Positions 1-7,908 of a stretch of 64,000 nucleotides of DNA are shown here, piece by piece (position 1 is the stretch's first letter; every line of letters starts with the position of its first letter). Source of the stretch: Elainella sp. Prado103 (GTDB taxonomy: Bacteria > Cyanobacteriota > Cyanobacteriia > Elainellales > Elainellaceae); assembly GCA_025454395.1 (NCBI GenBank), contig JALOOM010000082.1, forward strand, positions 1 to 64,000, written 5' to 3'. Both the position numbers and the translations under genes were made by a program. The notes beneath the pieces were generated by a model. That model had not been told where the DNA came from. It saw only the letters and a program-made list of their open reading frames with translations, and made no database searches.

Positions 1-388
1 GTACTGATTGCCATCGTACTGATTGCCCGGTGTTGATGGATGCCCTGCGTTACGGATGCCCTGCGTTACGGATGCCCTATATTGACGCTATTCAATCCAT
101 CCTCTTTCAGATGGCAAGCTGCCCTTTCTAGAGGACACAATATCTAGAGCCGCTGATCGTGCGGATCAGGCAGTGACCATAGACTTGCCGCCCCAGGGAC
201 GCAGACTCAACCCCAGATCTGGGGTCTGATTCAAGATTAATCGCAAAACCAGTTGCTGAGCTGGATTTTGTGGAAATTTTTTCGCTGGTTCATTTTTATT
301 TTGATGTTTCTCTGATTTGACAAGCATTTCGTGAAGATCTCTCGACGACCTTAAGCCGGTTAGCCGAATTCGGGAATGCTATCCCTAA
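1..388. other. Gene-free start of the window with short direct repeats and a palindrome
   Basis: No gene is supported here. A 12-bp word, GTACTGATTGCC, occurs at 1-12 and 16-27. A 16-bp unit, TGCCCTGCGTTACGGA, occurs twice at 41-72 and a third partial copy follows. A perfect palindrome, CCCCAGATCTGGGG, lies at 211-224. It could form a strong hairpin, but no T-run follows it, so I do not call it a terminator. Confidence 0.6.
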
Positions 389-1984
389 GTGAATCTGAAT
401 TGGTCTAATTTTTCTGAGTCAGATATGGCGATCGATCCTTGTGTTCCCCAGCCCCATTCCATCCATCCCGCGCTTCCGGTTGCCCTTGGTTCACCCATGG
501 TTGGCTCTGAATCTCACCTTCCTGCTGAATCGTGCCTACACCAGTCGATCGCTCAGCTTGAGCTGAAAGTGCAGCAGCAACGGCAACGGCAGCAGTTGAT
601 CAACCACCTCATTCACACCAGTCGGCAAAATCATGATCTCGGTGCCATCTACGAAGAGACGATGGCAGGCTTAGTGAACACACTCCAGGTTCGACGGGGG
701 CTGTTGCTACTGTTCAAGTATGCCGATCCTCGCCAACGACATCGCACTCCGGGAGCTGTAGCCCAGACTTCTGCCACGATCGCTGTCGAGGTCTGGCAAG
801 ACCAGGGGCTCTCGCTGCCGGTCGAAGCGGTGGGCTCAACCGACGGGGTACGCTCGTTTGCAGCATCGGATTGTGGGCTCTGTCAACCGCTTTTGCTGGG
901 CTTACCCGAAGTCATGCCGGGGAACACTGCTCTAGCCCAACCGGCTAACCCGCTGTTTCAGCTTGCCAGTCTGCCGGCTTATTTGCTGTTGCCGCTGGAG
1001 AGCCAGGGGATGGTGTTGGGGACGATCGTCCTTCAGCAGGAGCAAGCCCGTCGCTGGTTAGAGGATGAGGTGGAATTCGTCCGGTTGATTGCCACCCAGC
1101 TCAGTAACGCCATTATTCAGACGCGCAGTTTTCAGCAAGTCCAGTCGGTGGTGCAAGAGCGGACGGCTCAGCTCAGACGCAGCTTAGAGGTGCAGGCCAA
1201 ACTCTACGAAAAGACTCGTCAGCAAGTCGAGCAACTACGCCGCCTCAACGAAGAACGGGAAGAGTTTCTCAGCACGATCAGCCATGAACTCCTCACCCCA
1301 TTAACCAGCATGGTTTTGGCGATCCGGATGTTGCGCCAAGGAGAGTTAGATGACCAGCGGCGTAGCAAGTACCTCGATATCCTGGAGCAGCAATGCACCC
1401 AGGAAACCCACTTGATTAACGACATGTTGGCATTGCGTAAACTAGAGATGAATACGGCAACGACCCATCTGCAAAAACTCGATTTGCATCAGATGATTCA
1501 GGATGTAATTGGGGCGATCGACAGCAGATGGCGTGAAAAAGATTTACGCTTAAACCTCAATTTGCCTCCACAGTTGTCGTTATATAGTGATCGCGACAGC
1601 TTTCACCGAATTTTGTTGGAACTCCTGACCAACGCGAAAAAGTATTCTGAACCCAGTAGCACGATTGACTTAACCGCCTATCAAGAAGGGGAATTAGTTC
1701 ATCGGCAAACCATTCTGACAATTCGCAACATTGGGGCAGGGATCGCTCCAGATGAGTTGCCTCACATTTTCGAGAAGTTTCGCCGGGGGCGGGGGGTAAC
1801 GCAGCAAGCAATTCAAGGGACGGGTTTAGGGCTGGCTTTAGTCAAAAGTTTGGTCGAACACCTAGAAGGAACCATTACGGTGATGAGTGCGCCGATCGAA
1901 AACGATTGCTGGGAAACTTGTTTTACGGTGCGATTACCCCAGGTTTTAGAACACTGCATTCAGGGGATTCATGCCACTGCTTGA
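389..1984 (+). CDS. GAF-domain sensor histidine kinase
   Basis: This is a cytoplasmic two-component sensor kinase of 531 residues with no membrane segment. A GAF-like sensor occupies about residues 60-248. A coiled-coil linker (about 250-290) leads to a HisKA dimerisation domain with the H-box SHELLTPL, where His299 is the expected phosphoacceptor. The ATPase domain follows: N-box ELLTNAKKYS with Asn415, a G1-like box NIGAGI, and G2 GTGLGLALVK. The G1 box has Asn where many kinases have Asp, a common variant. The start used is a GTG; an ATG at 425 (MAIDPC) is an alternative. No response regulator gene is adjacent, so this is an orphan kinase and its signal is unknown. Confidence 0.85.
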   Translation: MNLNWSNFSESDMAIDPCVPQPHSIHPALPVALGSPMVGSESHLPAESCLHQSIAQLELKVQQQRQRQQLINHLIHTSRQNHDLGAIYEETMAGLVNTLQVRRGLLLLFKYADPRQRHRTPGAVAQTSATIAVEVWQDQGLSLPVEAVGSTDGVRSFAASDCGLCQPLLLGLPEVMPGNTALAQPANPLFQLASLPAYLLLPLESQGMVLGTIVLQQEQARRWLEDEVEFVRLIATQLSNAIIQTRSFQQVQSVVQERTAQLRRSLEVQAKLYEKTRQQVEQLRRLNEEREEFLSTISHELLTPLTSMVLAIRMLRQGELDDQRRSKYLDILEQQCTQETHLINDMLALRKLEMNTATTHLQKLDLHQMIQDVIGAIDSRWREKDLRLNLNLPPQLSLYSDRDSFHRILLELLTNAKKYSEPSSTIDLTAYQEGELVHRQTILTIRNIGAGIAPDELPHIFEKFRRGRGVTQQAIQGTGLGLALVKSLVEHLEGTITVMSAPIENDCWETCFTVRLPQVLEHCIQGIHATA

Positions 1985-2130
1985 GCCCAGTATCCAGGTT
2001 CGACCGGGTTGATCAAGCCCTAGCTCCAGTCCCAGAACTTCCCAAATCAGACAGAATTCAGCAGAATTCAGCAGAATCGATCGAACTTGGAGCACGCTTT
2101 CAGCCAGAATTGAACATAGAATCATCGGGG

Positions 2131-2730
2131 ATGAATATGACCTATCCAAACCGGCTGACCGACATGGACGCAGATATGCAAGAGGAGATGGAATTCCTGG
2201 CGGAAGAACTCGATCAGGTGTCACTGGATGATCAGCACAACGTGGTCGTGTCTACCGATCGGGCGGAAGGGCGAGAACGGCAGATTTCGGCCCGAATTCA
2301 TCTACCCTACTCGGTGGAGCAGGTTTGGCAAATTCTCACAGACTACGATCGGCTAGCCGATTTCATTCCTAATCTGTCTACCAGTAAGCGGATCGAGCAT
2401 CCGACAGGAGGCATTCGGATTGAGCAAGTGGGCACTCAGGCACTCTTACGTTTCAAGTTTTGTGCCCGTGTGGTGCTGGATATGGTGGAGCAATTTCCCC
2501 ATCAAATTGGTTTCACCATGGTAGAAGGGGACTTTAAATCTTTTCGGGGTTGTTGGAGCCTTCAGTCGATCGATAACACTGAAGCCATCGGGACAGAGCT
2601 ATGCTACACCGTCTCGATTTTGCCGCCCCGCACCATGCCAGTGGGGTTGATTGAGCGGAAGTTGAAAAATGGCTTGGTGCTCAACATGACGGCGATCCGG
2701 CAGCGGGCAGACCAGTTGTTTAAGATTTAA
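2131..2730 (+). CDS. SRPBCC/START-like cyclase-dehydrase family protein
   Basis: The frame is open further upstream into the preceding kinase gene, but the ATG at 2131 follows a short G-run and gives a compact 199-residue protein without a low-similarity leader, so I chose it. The acidic N-terminus (about 1-40) precedes a START-like fold (about 45-195) with typical landmarks: VEQVWQILTDYDRLADFIPN near the start and a C-terminal helix ending in RQRADQLF. Such COQ10-like proteins bind hydrophobic ligands; the ligand here is unknown. It is common in cyanobacteria as a protein of unknown function. It converges on the PLP lyase gene, and its stop codon lies in a 16-bp duplication. Confidence 0.75.
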   Translation: MNMTYPNRLTDMDADMQEEMEFLAEELDQVSLDDQHNVVVSTDRAEGRERQISARIHLPYSVEQVWQILTDYDRLADFIPNLSTSKRIEHPTGGIRIEQVGTQALLRFKFCARVVLDMVEQFPHQIGFTMVEGDFKSFRGCWSLQSIDNTEAIGTELCYTVSILPPRTMPVGLIERKLKNGLVLNMTAIRQRADQLFKI

Positions 2731-2752
2731 GGGGTCTAAGATTTAAGGGGCT
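2721..2752. repeat. 16-bp tandem duplication at a convergent gene junction
   Basis: TAAGATTTAAGGGGTC at 2721-2736 is followed by TAAGATTTAAGGGGCT at 2737-2752. The array carries the stop codon of the SRPBCC gene and reaches the stop codon of the convergent lyase gene. Confidence 0.8.
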
Positions 2753-3807
2753 TAGAATTCGAGGGGGAGTTCGGCAAACCGTTCAAACAGTTGAAGTTGG
2801 CGTAGATCGACATTGCCACCACTGACAATCACGCCGATCCGAGGTGGACAAGGATCGATCAACCCCGCTAGCAACGCGGCCGTGGCCAAAGCCCCGGTAG
2901 GCTCGACGACAATTTTGAGCCGTTCCCAGAGGAAAAACATAGCTCGCACCAATTGATCATCTGTCACCGTGAGCATATCCGAGACATATTGCAAAATCAG
3001 GGGAAAAGTGAGCTGTCCGGGAGCCGAGGTGCGTGCCCCATCCGCAATGGTGTCTGGGTTATGCACCGTCTGGATGGTTTTCGTTTGGAACGATCGGGTG
3101 ACATCGTCTCCGGCGGCTGGTTCGACCCCCATCACCCGACAGCCAGGAGATAGGGTATGTGCTGCCATCGCACAGCCAGATAGTAAGCCTCCACCCCCAC
3201 AACAGACAAGCAGCAGATCCAGCGCTCCGACCGACTCAAATAATTCCTTAGCAGCCGTACCTTGACCAGCAATCACCTGGGGATGATCAAAGGGGGGGAT
3301 GATGGTCGATCCTCGCTGGGCCGCAATTTCTTGGGATAAGGCTTCTCGTGCGATTTCCGATCGATCGTAGAGTAGCACTTCGGCACCGTAGCTCCGCGTT
3401 GCCATTTGCTTCACGGCGGGGGCATCCTGCGGCATGATAATCGTCGTGTTAATCCCCAAAATCTGTCCAGCCAGAGCAATCGCTTGGGCATGGTTACCAG
3501 ATGAATAGGTTAATACACCTTGCTGACGTTGGGCGGTTGAGAGCTGAGACAGGGCATTGTAAGCACCTCGGAACTTAAAAGACCCAGCCCGCTGAAAATT
3601 TTCGCACTTGAAAAAGACCTGGCTATGGGTGCGATCGTTGATCGTGCGGCAGGTTAAAACGGGCGTGTGATGGGCTACATCTTTTAAGCGCTCTGATGCC
3701 GCCCTGATGGTCTCAAAGGTGACCGATCGATCGGCAATTGGAACCTCTGCACTCTGTAAATTTGTCATTGCTGAATCTGTCACCTCTGCTCGATCGGCTA
3801 AGTCCAC
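2752..3807 (-). CDS. PLP-dependent threonine/serine ammonia-lyase (or serine racemase family)
   Basis: This is a fold-type II PLP enzyme of 351 residues. It has the Schiff-base lysine motif GSFKFRGAYN (Lys78) and the phosphate-binding loop GGGGLLSG. The length fits catabolic threonine/serine dehydratases, threo-3-hydroxyaspartate lyases and serine racemases, which sequence alone cannot separate. It lacks the C-terminal ACT-like regulatory domain of biosynthetic IlvA, so an isoleucine-pathway role is less likely. The start is a GTG preceded by a purine-rich GAGGAGAGGAG ribosome-binding stretch; the internal ATG at 3768 has no comparable site. It would deaminate threonine or serine in the cytoplasm. 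Confidence 0.82.
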   Translation of the reverse strand: MDLADRAEVTDSAMTNLQSAEVPIADRSVTFETIRAASERLKDVAHHTPVLTCRTINDRTHSQVFFKCENFQRAGSFKFRGAYNALSQLSTAQRQQGVLTYSSGNHAQAIALAGQILGINTTIIMPQDAPAVKQMATRSYGAEVLLYDRSEIAREALSQEIAAQRGSTIIPPFDHPQVIAGQGTAAKELFESVGALDLLLVCCGGGGLLSGCAMAAHTLSPGCRVMGVEPAAGDDVTRSFQTKTIQTVHNPDTIADGARTSAPGQLTFPLILQYVSDMLTVTDDQLVRAMFFLWERLKIVVEPTGALATAALLAGLIDPCPPRIGVIVSGGNVDLRQLQLFERFAELPLEF

Positions 3808-3877
3808 AACTCCTCTCCTCGCGCATTGACTTCTCAGTTTGGGCTAGCTGATCGCAGCATTAGGGCAGGGTAGAGAT

Positions 3878-4147
3878 TTATCGGATCCCTGGTTCAATCT
3901 GGTTGAGCGGCACAAAGCATTCTCTCGGTAGCAAAATGGGCTTACCGCCGAAAATTAGCTTACCCCGCAGACTGAATCGATCGAGTGCCACCCCGATTGG
4001 GCGGAGGGTTTCATCGGGATGAACCTCATAGTAAGTGCGGTAGATTGTGCGAGCTGCCTGCAATAGCGCTGGGTCGAGCAACGCTGAGAGGCTGACCGTT
4101 TCAACCGGATGTGGCAATCGGCTCTCCGGTTTCGATGCTTGTACCAT
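3878..4147 (-). CDS. Small conserved-looking hypothetical protein
   Basis: An 89-residue soluble protein, not recognised. It is rich in charged and hydrophobic residues, with a helical segment (about 22-45) and then a beta-rich half containing LRGKLIFGGKPILLPRE. There is no signal peptide, membrane helix or cysteine cluster. It lies 70 bp from the lyase gene on the same strand and downstream of leuB. Its composition looks like real coding sequence, and the ATG start is unambiguous. No function is proposed. Confidence 0.55.
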   Translation of the reverse strand: MVQASKPESRLPHPVETVSLSALLDPALLQAARTIYRTYYEVHPDETLRPIGVALDRFSLRGKLIFGGKPILLPRECFVPLNQIEPGIR

Positions 4148-4254
4148 TCAATCCCCCAATTCGAGCAGTAATCAAGTCAGACGACTTAACGCTAAACGAT
4201 TTTCGATCGTCGCGAACCATCGTCAATGATTTTTTACACGATTCTAGTGGGTTT

Positions 4255-4323
4255 CTCAAAAAGTGGCGGAATTATTTCGCGAAAAGTGGCGGAATTATTT
4301 TCTCAAAGGTGGCGAAAAAAGGA
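4255..4323. repeat. 23-bp imperfect tandem repeat, three copies
   Basis: Three 23-bp units (4255-4277, 4278-4300, 4301-4323) share the core AAAGTGGCGGAATTATTT; the third is diverged. The array lies in the 240-bp gap between leuB and the small gene at 3878-4147, downstream of leuB. Confidence 0.7.
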
Positions 4324-4389
4324 AGGCCAAGCCAGGGCAAATTGGGTCGAACGCTTGCCCTTTTTGACTTTGAAGCAGTTTTGAAGCAT

Positions 4390-5487
4390 TTAGGACAATA
4401 CTTGCAGCAAGGCTGCTCCCATCTCCTGGCAGCCCACGAGCTTCATACCTTCCGACATAATGTCGCCTGTTCGATAGCCTGCATCCAGCACTTGCATCAC
4501 GGCTGCCTCGATCCGATTCGCGGCTTCCGGTTCATCCAGTCCGTAGCGCATCATCATGGCCGCACTCAGAACTTGGGCGATCGGATTGGCTTTATCTTGA
4601 CCGGCAATGTCGGGAGCGGAACCATGGACTGGTTCAAACAGCCCTGGATTTGATGCGCCCAAGCTGGCAGAAGGTAACATGCCAATACTGCCCGTCAGCA
4701 TGGCTGCTGCATCGGAGAGAATGTCGCCAAATAGGTTACCCGTGACGATCGTGTCAAACTGTTTGGGAGCCCGGATCAACTGCATCGCTGCATTATCGAC
4801 ATAGAGATGCGACAGTTCGATGTCGGGATATTCCGTAGCCATCTGGGTCATTCGATCGCGCCAGAGTTGGGAGACATCCAACACATTCGCCTTATCGACG
4901 GAACAGAGTTTGCCACCTCGCTTGCGGGCCGTTTCAAAGGCCACTCGCCCAATCCGATCGATCTCCGATTCGGAATAGACCATTGTGTTGACACCGCGCT
5001 GCTCCCCCGTTTCGGTCGTGAAAATCCCTTTGGGTTGGCCAAAATAGATGCCACCCGTGAGTTCCCGCACCACCATGATATCCACTCCTTCCACGACCTC
5101 GCGCTTGAGGGAAGAAGCTTCTACCAACTGGGGCAGAATTTTAGCCGGTCGCAAATTGGCAAATAGCCCCAGCCCTGCCCGCAAGCCTAGTAGTCCCGTT
5201 TCAGGGCGTTGATGTCGCGGCAGGGTGTCCCACTTGTAGCCTCCGATCGCGGCTAACAAGACCGCATCACTATTGCGACAAGTTTCCAGTGTTGCTTCTG
5301 GTAGCGGATTGCCCGTGGCATCAATCGCGGCACCACCCATCAGGGCTTCCTGAAATTCAAAGCCGATTCCCAGGGGTTCTCCCACTTGCTTGAGCACCGC
5401 CACCGCCACCGCCATAATTTCGGATCCAATGCCATCGCCAGGCAGAAGCGTGATGCGGTACTGTTTACGAGGGGATGAATTGCTCAT
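4390..5487 (-). CDS. leuB: 3-isopropylmalate dehydrogenase
   Basis: LeuB oxidises and decarboxylates 3-isopropylmalate to 2-ketoisocaproate with NAD+, the third step of leucine synthesis. The 365-residue length is normal. N-terminal [11 protein letters not shown], the substrate-loop arginines in [14 protein letters not shown], the YSESEIDRI segment and the nucleotide-binding signature [17 protein letters not shown] are all present. The start is an ATG. The other leu genes are not in the window, so leuB stands alone as is usual in cyanobacteria. Confidence 0.96.
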   Translation of the reverse strand: MSNSSPRKQYRITLLPGDGIGSEIMAVAVAVLKQVGEPLGIGFEFQEALMGGAAIDATGNPLPEATLETCRNSDAVLLAAIGGYKWDTLPRHQRPETGLLGLRAGLGLFANLRPAKILPQLVEASSLKREVVEGVDIMVVRELTGGIYFGQPKGIFTTETGEQRGVNTMVYSESEIDRIGRVAFETARKRGGKLCSVDKANVLDVSQLWRDRMTQMATEYPDIELSHLYVDNAAMQLIRAPKQFDTIVTGNLFGDILSDAAAMLTGSIGMLPSASLGASNPGLFEPVHGSAPDIAGQDKANPIAQVLSAAMMMRYGLDEPEAANRIEAAVMQVLDAGYRTGDIMSEGMKLVGCQEMGAALLQVLS

Positions 5488-5587
5488 GGGTCGAGAGATT
5501 TCTACAACGGTGCGATCGAGTATTTTAGCCCAAATTGTGGGACATTTTGAGGCAGTTTTGAGGCAGGCGGTGGCAAAGTTAATTCTG

Positions 5588-5905
5588 TCAGAAGGAGCCG
5601 ATCGATCGATCTTTCAACATGAACTCGACTTGGGGCACGAGGGGATCTTCAACCATGCCGACTCCCCGGAAACCCCAGCGATCCATCAGGCTTTTGAGTT
5701 GGGATCCGGGCAGAGATTCTACTCCAAATCGATCGCTAAGATGGGAAGCATGGGCGTTCAGGTAGCTGAGGGCATCCGCATATTCTCGGAAGATCAGCAG
5801 AAATCCTGGATCGGGCTGGTCAGGGTTAGTACTGGTTTTGGGTCGGGCAACGAGATATTGTCCGTCGGCTTTCGATCGAATCAGGTAGAAGAGGTCTGAA
5901 ATCAT
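5588..5905 (-). CDS. Hypothetical cyanobacterial protein
   Basis: A 105-residue soluble protein with clear coding character but no recognised domain. It opens with [17 protein letters not shown], which looks like a beta-hairpin, followed by a helical middle containing SYLNAHA and a C-terminal half with [20 protein letters not shown]. No catalytic motif, signal peptide or membrane helix is visible. It is upstream of leuB on the same strand with a 100-bp gap and could be co-transcribed with it. Confidence 0.6.
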   Translation of the reverse strand: MISDLFYLIRSKADGQYLVARPKTSTNPDQPDPGFLLIFREYADALSYLNAHASHLSDRFGVESLPGSQLKSLMDRWGFRGVGMVEDPLVPQVEFMLKDRSIGSF

Positions 5906-6152
5906 GATCTAATTTGGCGATATGTTGGGGGATGGGGGTGTGCTCTACCTCACTGTATCCGGGAAATGGTCAGCGGGAAATGCGTGGGGATATGGAAGGT
6001 TGGGTTGAGGAAGGGGATTGGGCTAGAGAAGGTTTTGGGGTAAATTTGCTAGGCTCGGTTGAGAAAGTCTTAAGTTATCTCAGTCTACATTTGAATGAGG
6101 TTTGCGCTTTTCTTAAAGCGTGCAATCAGTAACTCACGCGAAGGGAGCTGTT

Positions 6153-7061
6153 ATGGCTTTGAAATATGCTTATTTTCCGGGTTGTGTGGCTCAAGGGGCC
6201 TGCCGGGAGCTGTATCTGTCTACCCAGGCTTTAACTCAAGCGTTGGGGATTGAGTTGATTGAGCTGAAGCGGGCTTCTTGTTGTGGCTCGGGTACGTTTA
6301 AGGAAGATTCTCAGTTTCTGGAAGATACGGTCAATGCGCGTAATATTGCTTTGGCTGAGTCGTTAAATTTGCCGTTACTTACCCATTGCAGTACTTGTCA
6401 GGGGGTGATCGGGCATGTAGATGATCGCCTCAAGTTGGCACAACAGGAGAATCCTGACTATGTGGATCGGGTGAATGGAATGCTGAAGCAGGAGGGTTGC
6501 TCTCCCTATCAAGGCTCAACGGAAGTGAAGCATTTGCTGTGGGCGATCGTGGGAGATTATGGCTTGGATGCATTGCGGCAACGGGTAACTCGGCGGTTAT
6601 CAGGCCTCAAATGTGCAGCTTTTTATGGTTGTTATTTGCTACGAGCCCAGGATCATTTACCCTTTGACGATCCCTACAATCCGCAGTCGATGGAGAATGT
6701 GTTTCAGGCGGTGGGGGCAACGCCCATCTACTATCGGGGACGAACCCAGTGCTGTGGTTGGCCTCTTTCCAGCTATGCTACGGAAGCTTCGTTCAAAATG
6801 GCGGGTGGTCATCTGCAAGAAGCGATCGAAGCTGGAGCTGACTGCATTGTCACCCCTTGCCCGCTCTGTCATCTGAATTTGGATTCGCGTCAGCCCGAAG
6901 TGGAAAGTACGATCGGTCAAAAACTGGGGATTCCAGTGCTGCACTTGCCCCAACTCATTGCCCTAGCCCTTGGCATCCCGCCGAAACAGCTTGGTATGGA
7001 ACGGCACATTGTTTCAACTCGACCTGTGTTAGAAAAATTAGGGTTGCTGACGGTTGTTTAG
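6153..7061 (+). CDS. HdrB-like CCG-domain (cysteine-rich) protein
   Basis: This is a 302-residue protein with two CCG domains, the fold that holds the noncubane or thiol-disulfide site of heterodisulfide reductase subunit B. The first copy is built from YFPGCVAQG, SCCGSGTF and THCSTCQ; the second from YGCYLLR, QCCGWPLSSY and TPCPLCHLN. The ATG at 6153 is chosen because AAGGGAG lies just upstream; an open extension to 6120 has no such site. Methanogen HdrB acts on CoB-CoM disulfide, which cyanobacteria lack, so the substrate must differ. No hdrA, hdrC or succinate dehydrogenase gene is adjacent. Confidence 0.85.
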   Translation: MALKYAYFPGCVAQGACRELYLSTQALTQALGIELIELKRASCCGSGTFKEDSQFLEDTVNARNIALAESLNLPLLTHCSTCQGVIGHVDDRLKLAQQENPDYVDRVNGMLKQEGCSPYQGSTEVKHLLWAIVGDYGLDALRQRVTRRLSGLKCAAFYGCYLLRAQDHLPFDDPYNPQSMENVFQAVGATPIYYRGRTQCCGWPLSSYATEASFKMAGGHLQEAIEAGADCIVTPCPLCHLNLDSRQPEVESTIGQKLGIPVLHLPQLIALALGIPPKQLGMERHIVSTRPVLEKLGLLTVV

Positions 7062-7230
7062 GCACATAGACCGCTGTTTAGGCGCATAGTTATTTCGAAC
7101 CAGGGCTGTTGTTAGGTTGAAGATTGGGTTCAAGGTTGGGTTGAATGAAGTCTCAGAGGGAATGGCTGTTTCGAGCGGTTATTCCATCGAATGACTGTTC
7201 AGGGGTTCGCGCAGGAGCAAGGAAGCAAGC

Positions 7231-7473
7231 ATGGAGTGGATATTGTTACCGGCAGCGGTTCTTGAGCCGACTGCTTGGATTTTAATTCCGGCCGCCTTAG
7301 GAGTCGGTTTTCTAGTCTTGACGCTGCTGTTTCGCGTGCTGCGGGCTGCGATCGGTACAGCCATTACCCTGGTGCTTGTCCTGTTTGCGCTTCAGTTTCT
7401 GTTTGGGATTACTCCTGATGATCTGTGGGCTGAACTGGTGACATTGGGGCGAACCCTAGCGCGATCGATTTAA
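7231..7473 (+). CDS. Small membrane protein of unknown function
   Basis: An 80-residue protein with two probable transmembrane segments (about 13-34 and 37-59), joined by the short basic turn FRVLRAA, and an amphipathic C-terminus. The ATG at 7231 follows the purine-rich stretch AGGAGCAAGGAAG, which supports translation. The gap to 7693 holds no other gene; the words AGGAAACAAG and GCAATTCAGGAAACAAG recur near 7510-7550. Function unknown. Confidence 0.55.
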   Translation: MEWILLPAAVLEPTAWILIPAALGVGFLVLTLLFRVLRAAIGTAITLVLVLFALQFLFGITPDDLWAELVTLGRTLARSI

Positions 7474-7692
7474 ATAGTCGCTAGAATCAATGCTTCCCTA
7501 GAGCGCCGGTGCAGTATTCAGGAAACAAGTGCAATTCAGGAAACAAGCACGGTATTTTCAATCATTGCTTTAATCCTGCTGGATCGGCTTGTCCCAATAC
7601 TGCAATACTTTACCAGTGCGCGAACAGCTAGAAATTCTGCCTGAATCCTGGCATGATCAGGACGATTGAACCCTGCTGTTTGAGAGCTCGCT

Positions 7693-7893
7693 ATGAAAGT
7701 GATTTATGATCCTGCTAAAGATTTGATGCGGATTGTGTTTCGAGATATCCCGTTTGAGGACTACAACGAAGAACAGCCGAATATCAAAATGCATTACGAT
7801 GTGGATGATCAACTGGTAGCAATCGAGATTCAACAGGCTTCGGAGCTAATCGACGATCCGCGAGCCGTAGAGCATCAAATTCTAGAAATTTGA
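7693..7893 (+). CDS. DUF2283 family protein
   Basis: A 66-residue protein that matches the DUF2283 pattern: an N-terminal MKVIYDPAKDLMRIVF strand pair, a central YDVDDQLVAIEIQQAS strand and a short C-terminal helix. Members are small soluble proteins of unknown function, often found near antitoxin-like or DUF4258 genes, but no such partner lies nearby. It converges on clpB with 15 bp between the stops. Confidence 0.75.
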   Translation: MKVIYDPAKDLMRIVFRDIPFEDYNEEQPNIKMHYDVDDQLVAIEIQQASELIDDPRAVEHQILEI

Positions 7894-7908
7894 GGGATTG
7901 GGTCAATC

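Noticed and set aside
211-224. Intrinsic terminator at the CCCCAGATCTGGGG palindrome
   Set aside because: No T-run follows on either strand and no gene ends next to it within the window.
5914-6132. 72-codon frame before the HdrB-like gene
   Set aside because: Rich in Gly, Trp and Met from G-rich DNA, no family features; treated as leader sequence.
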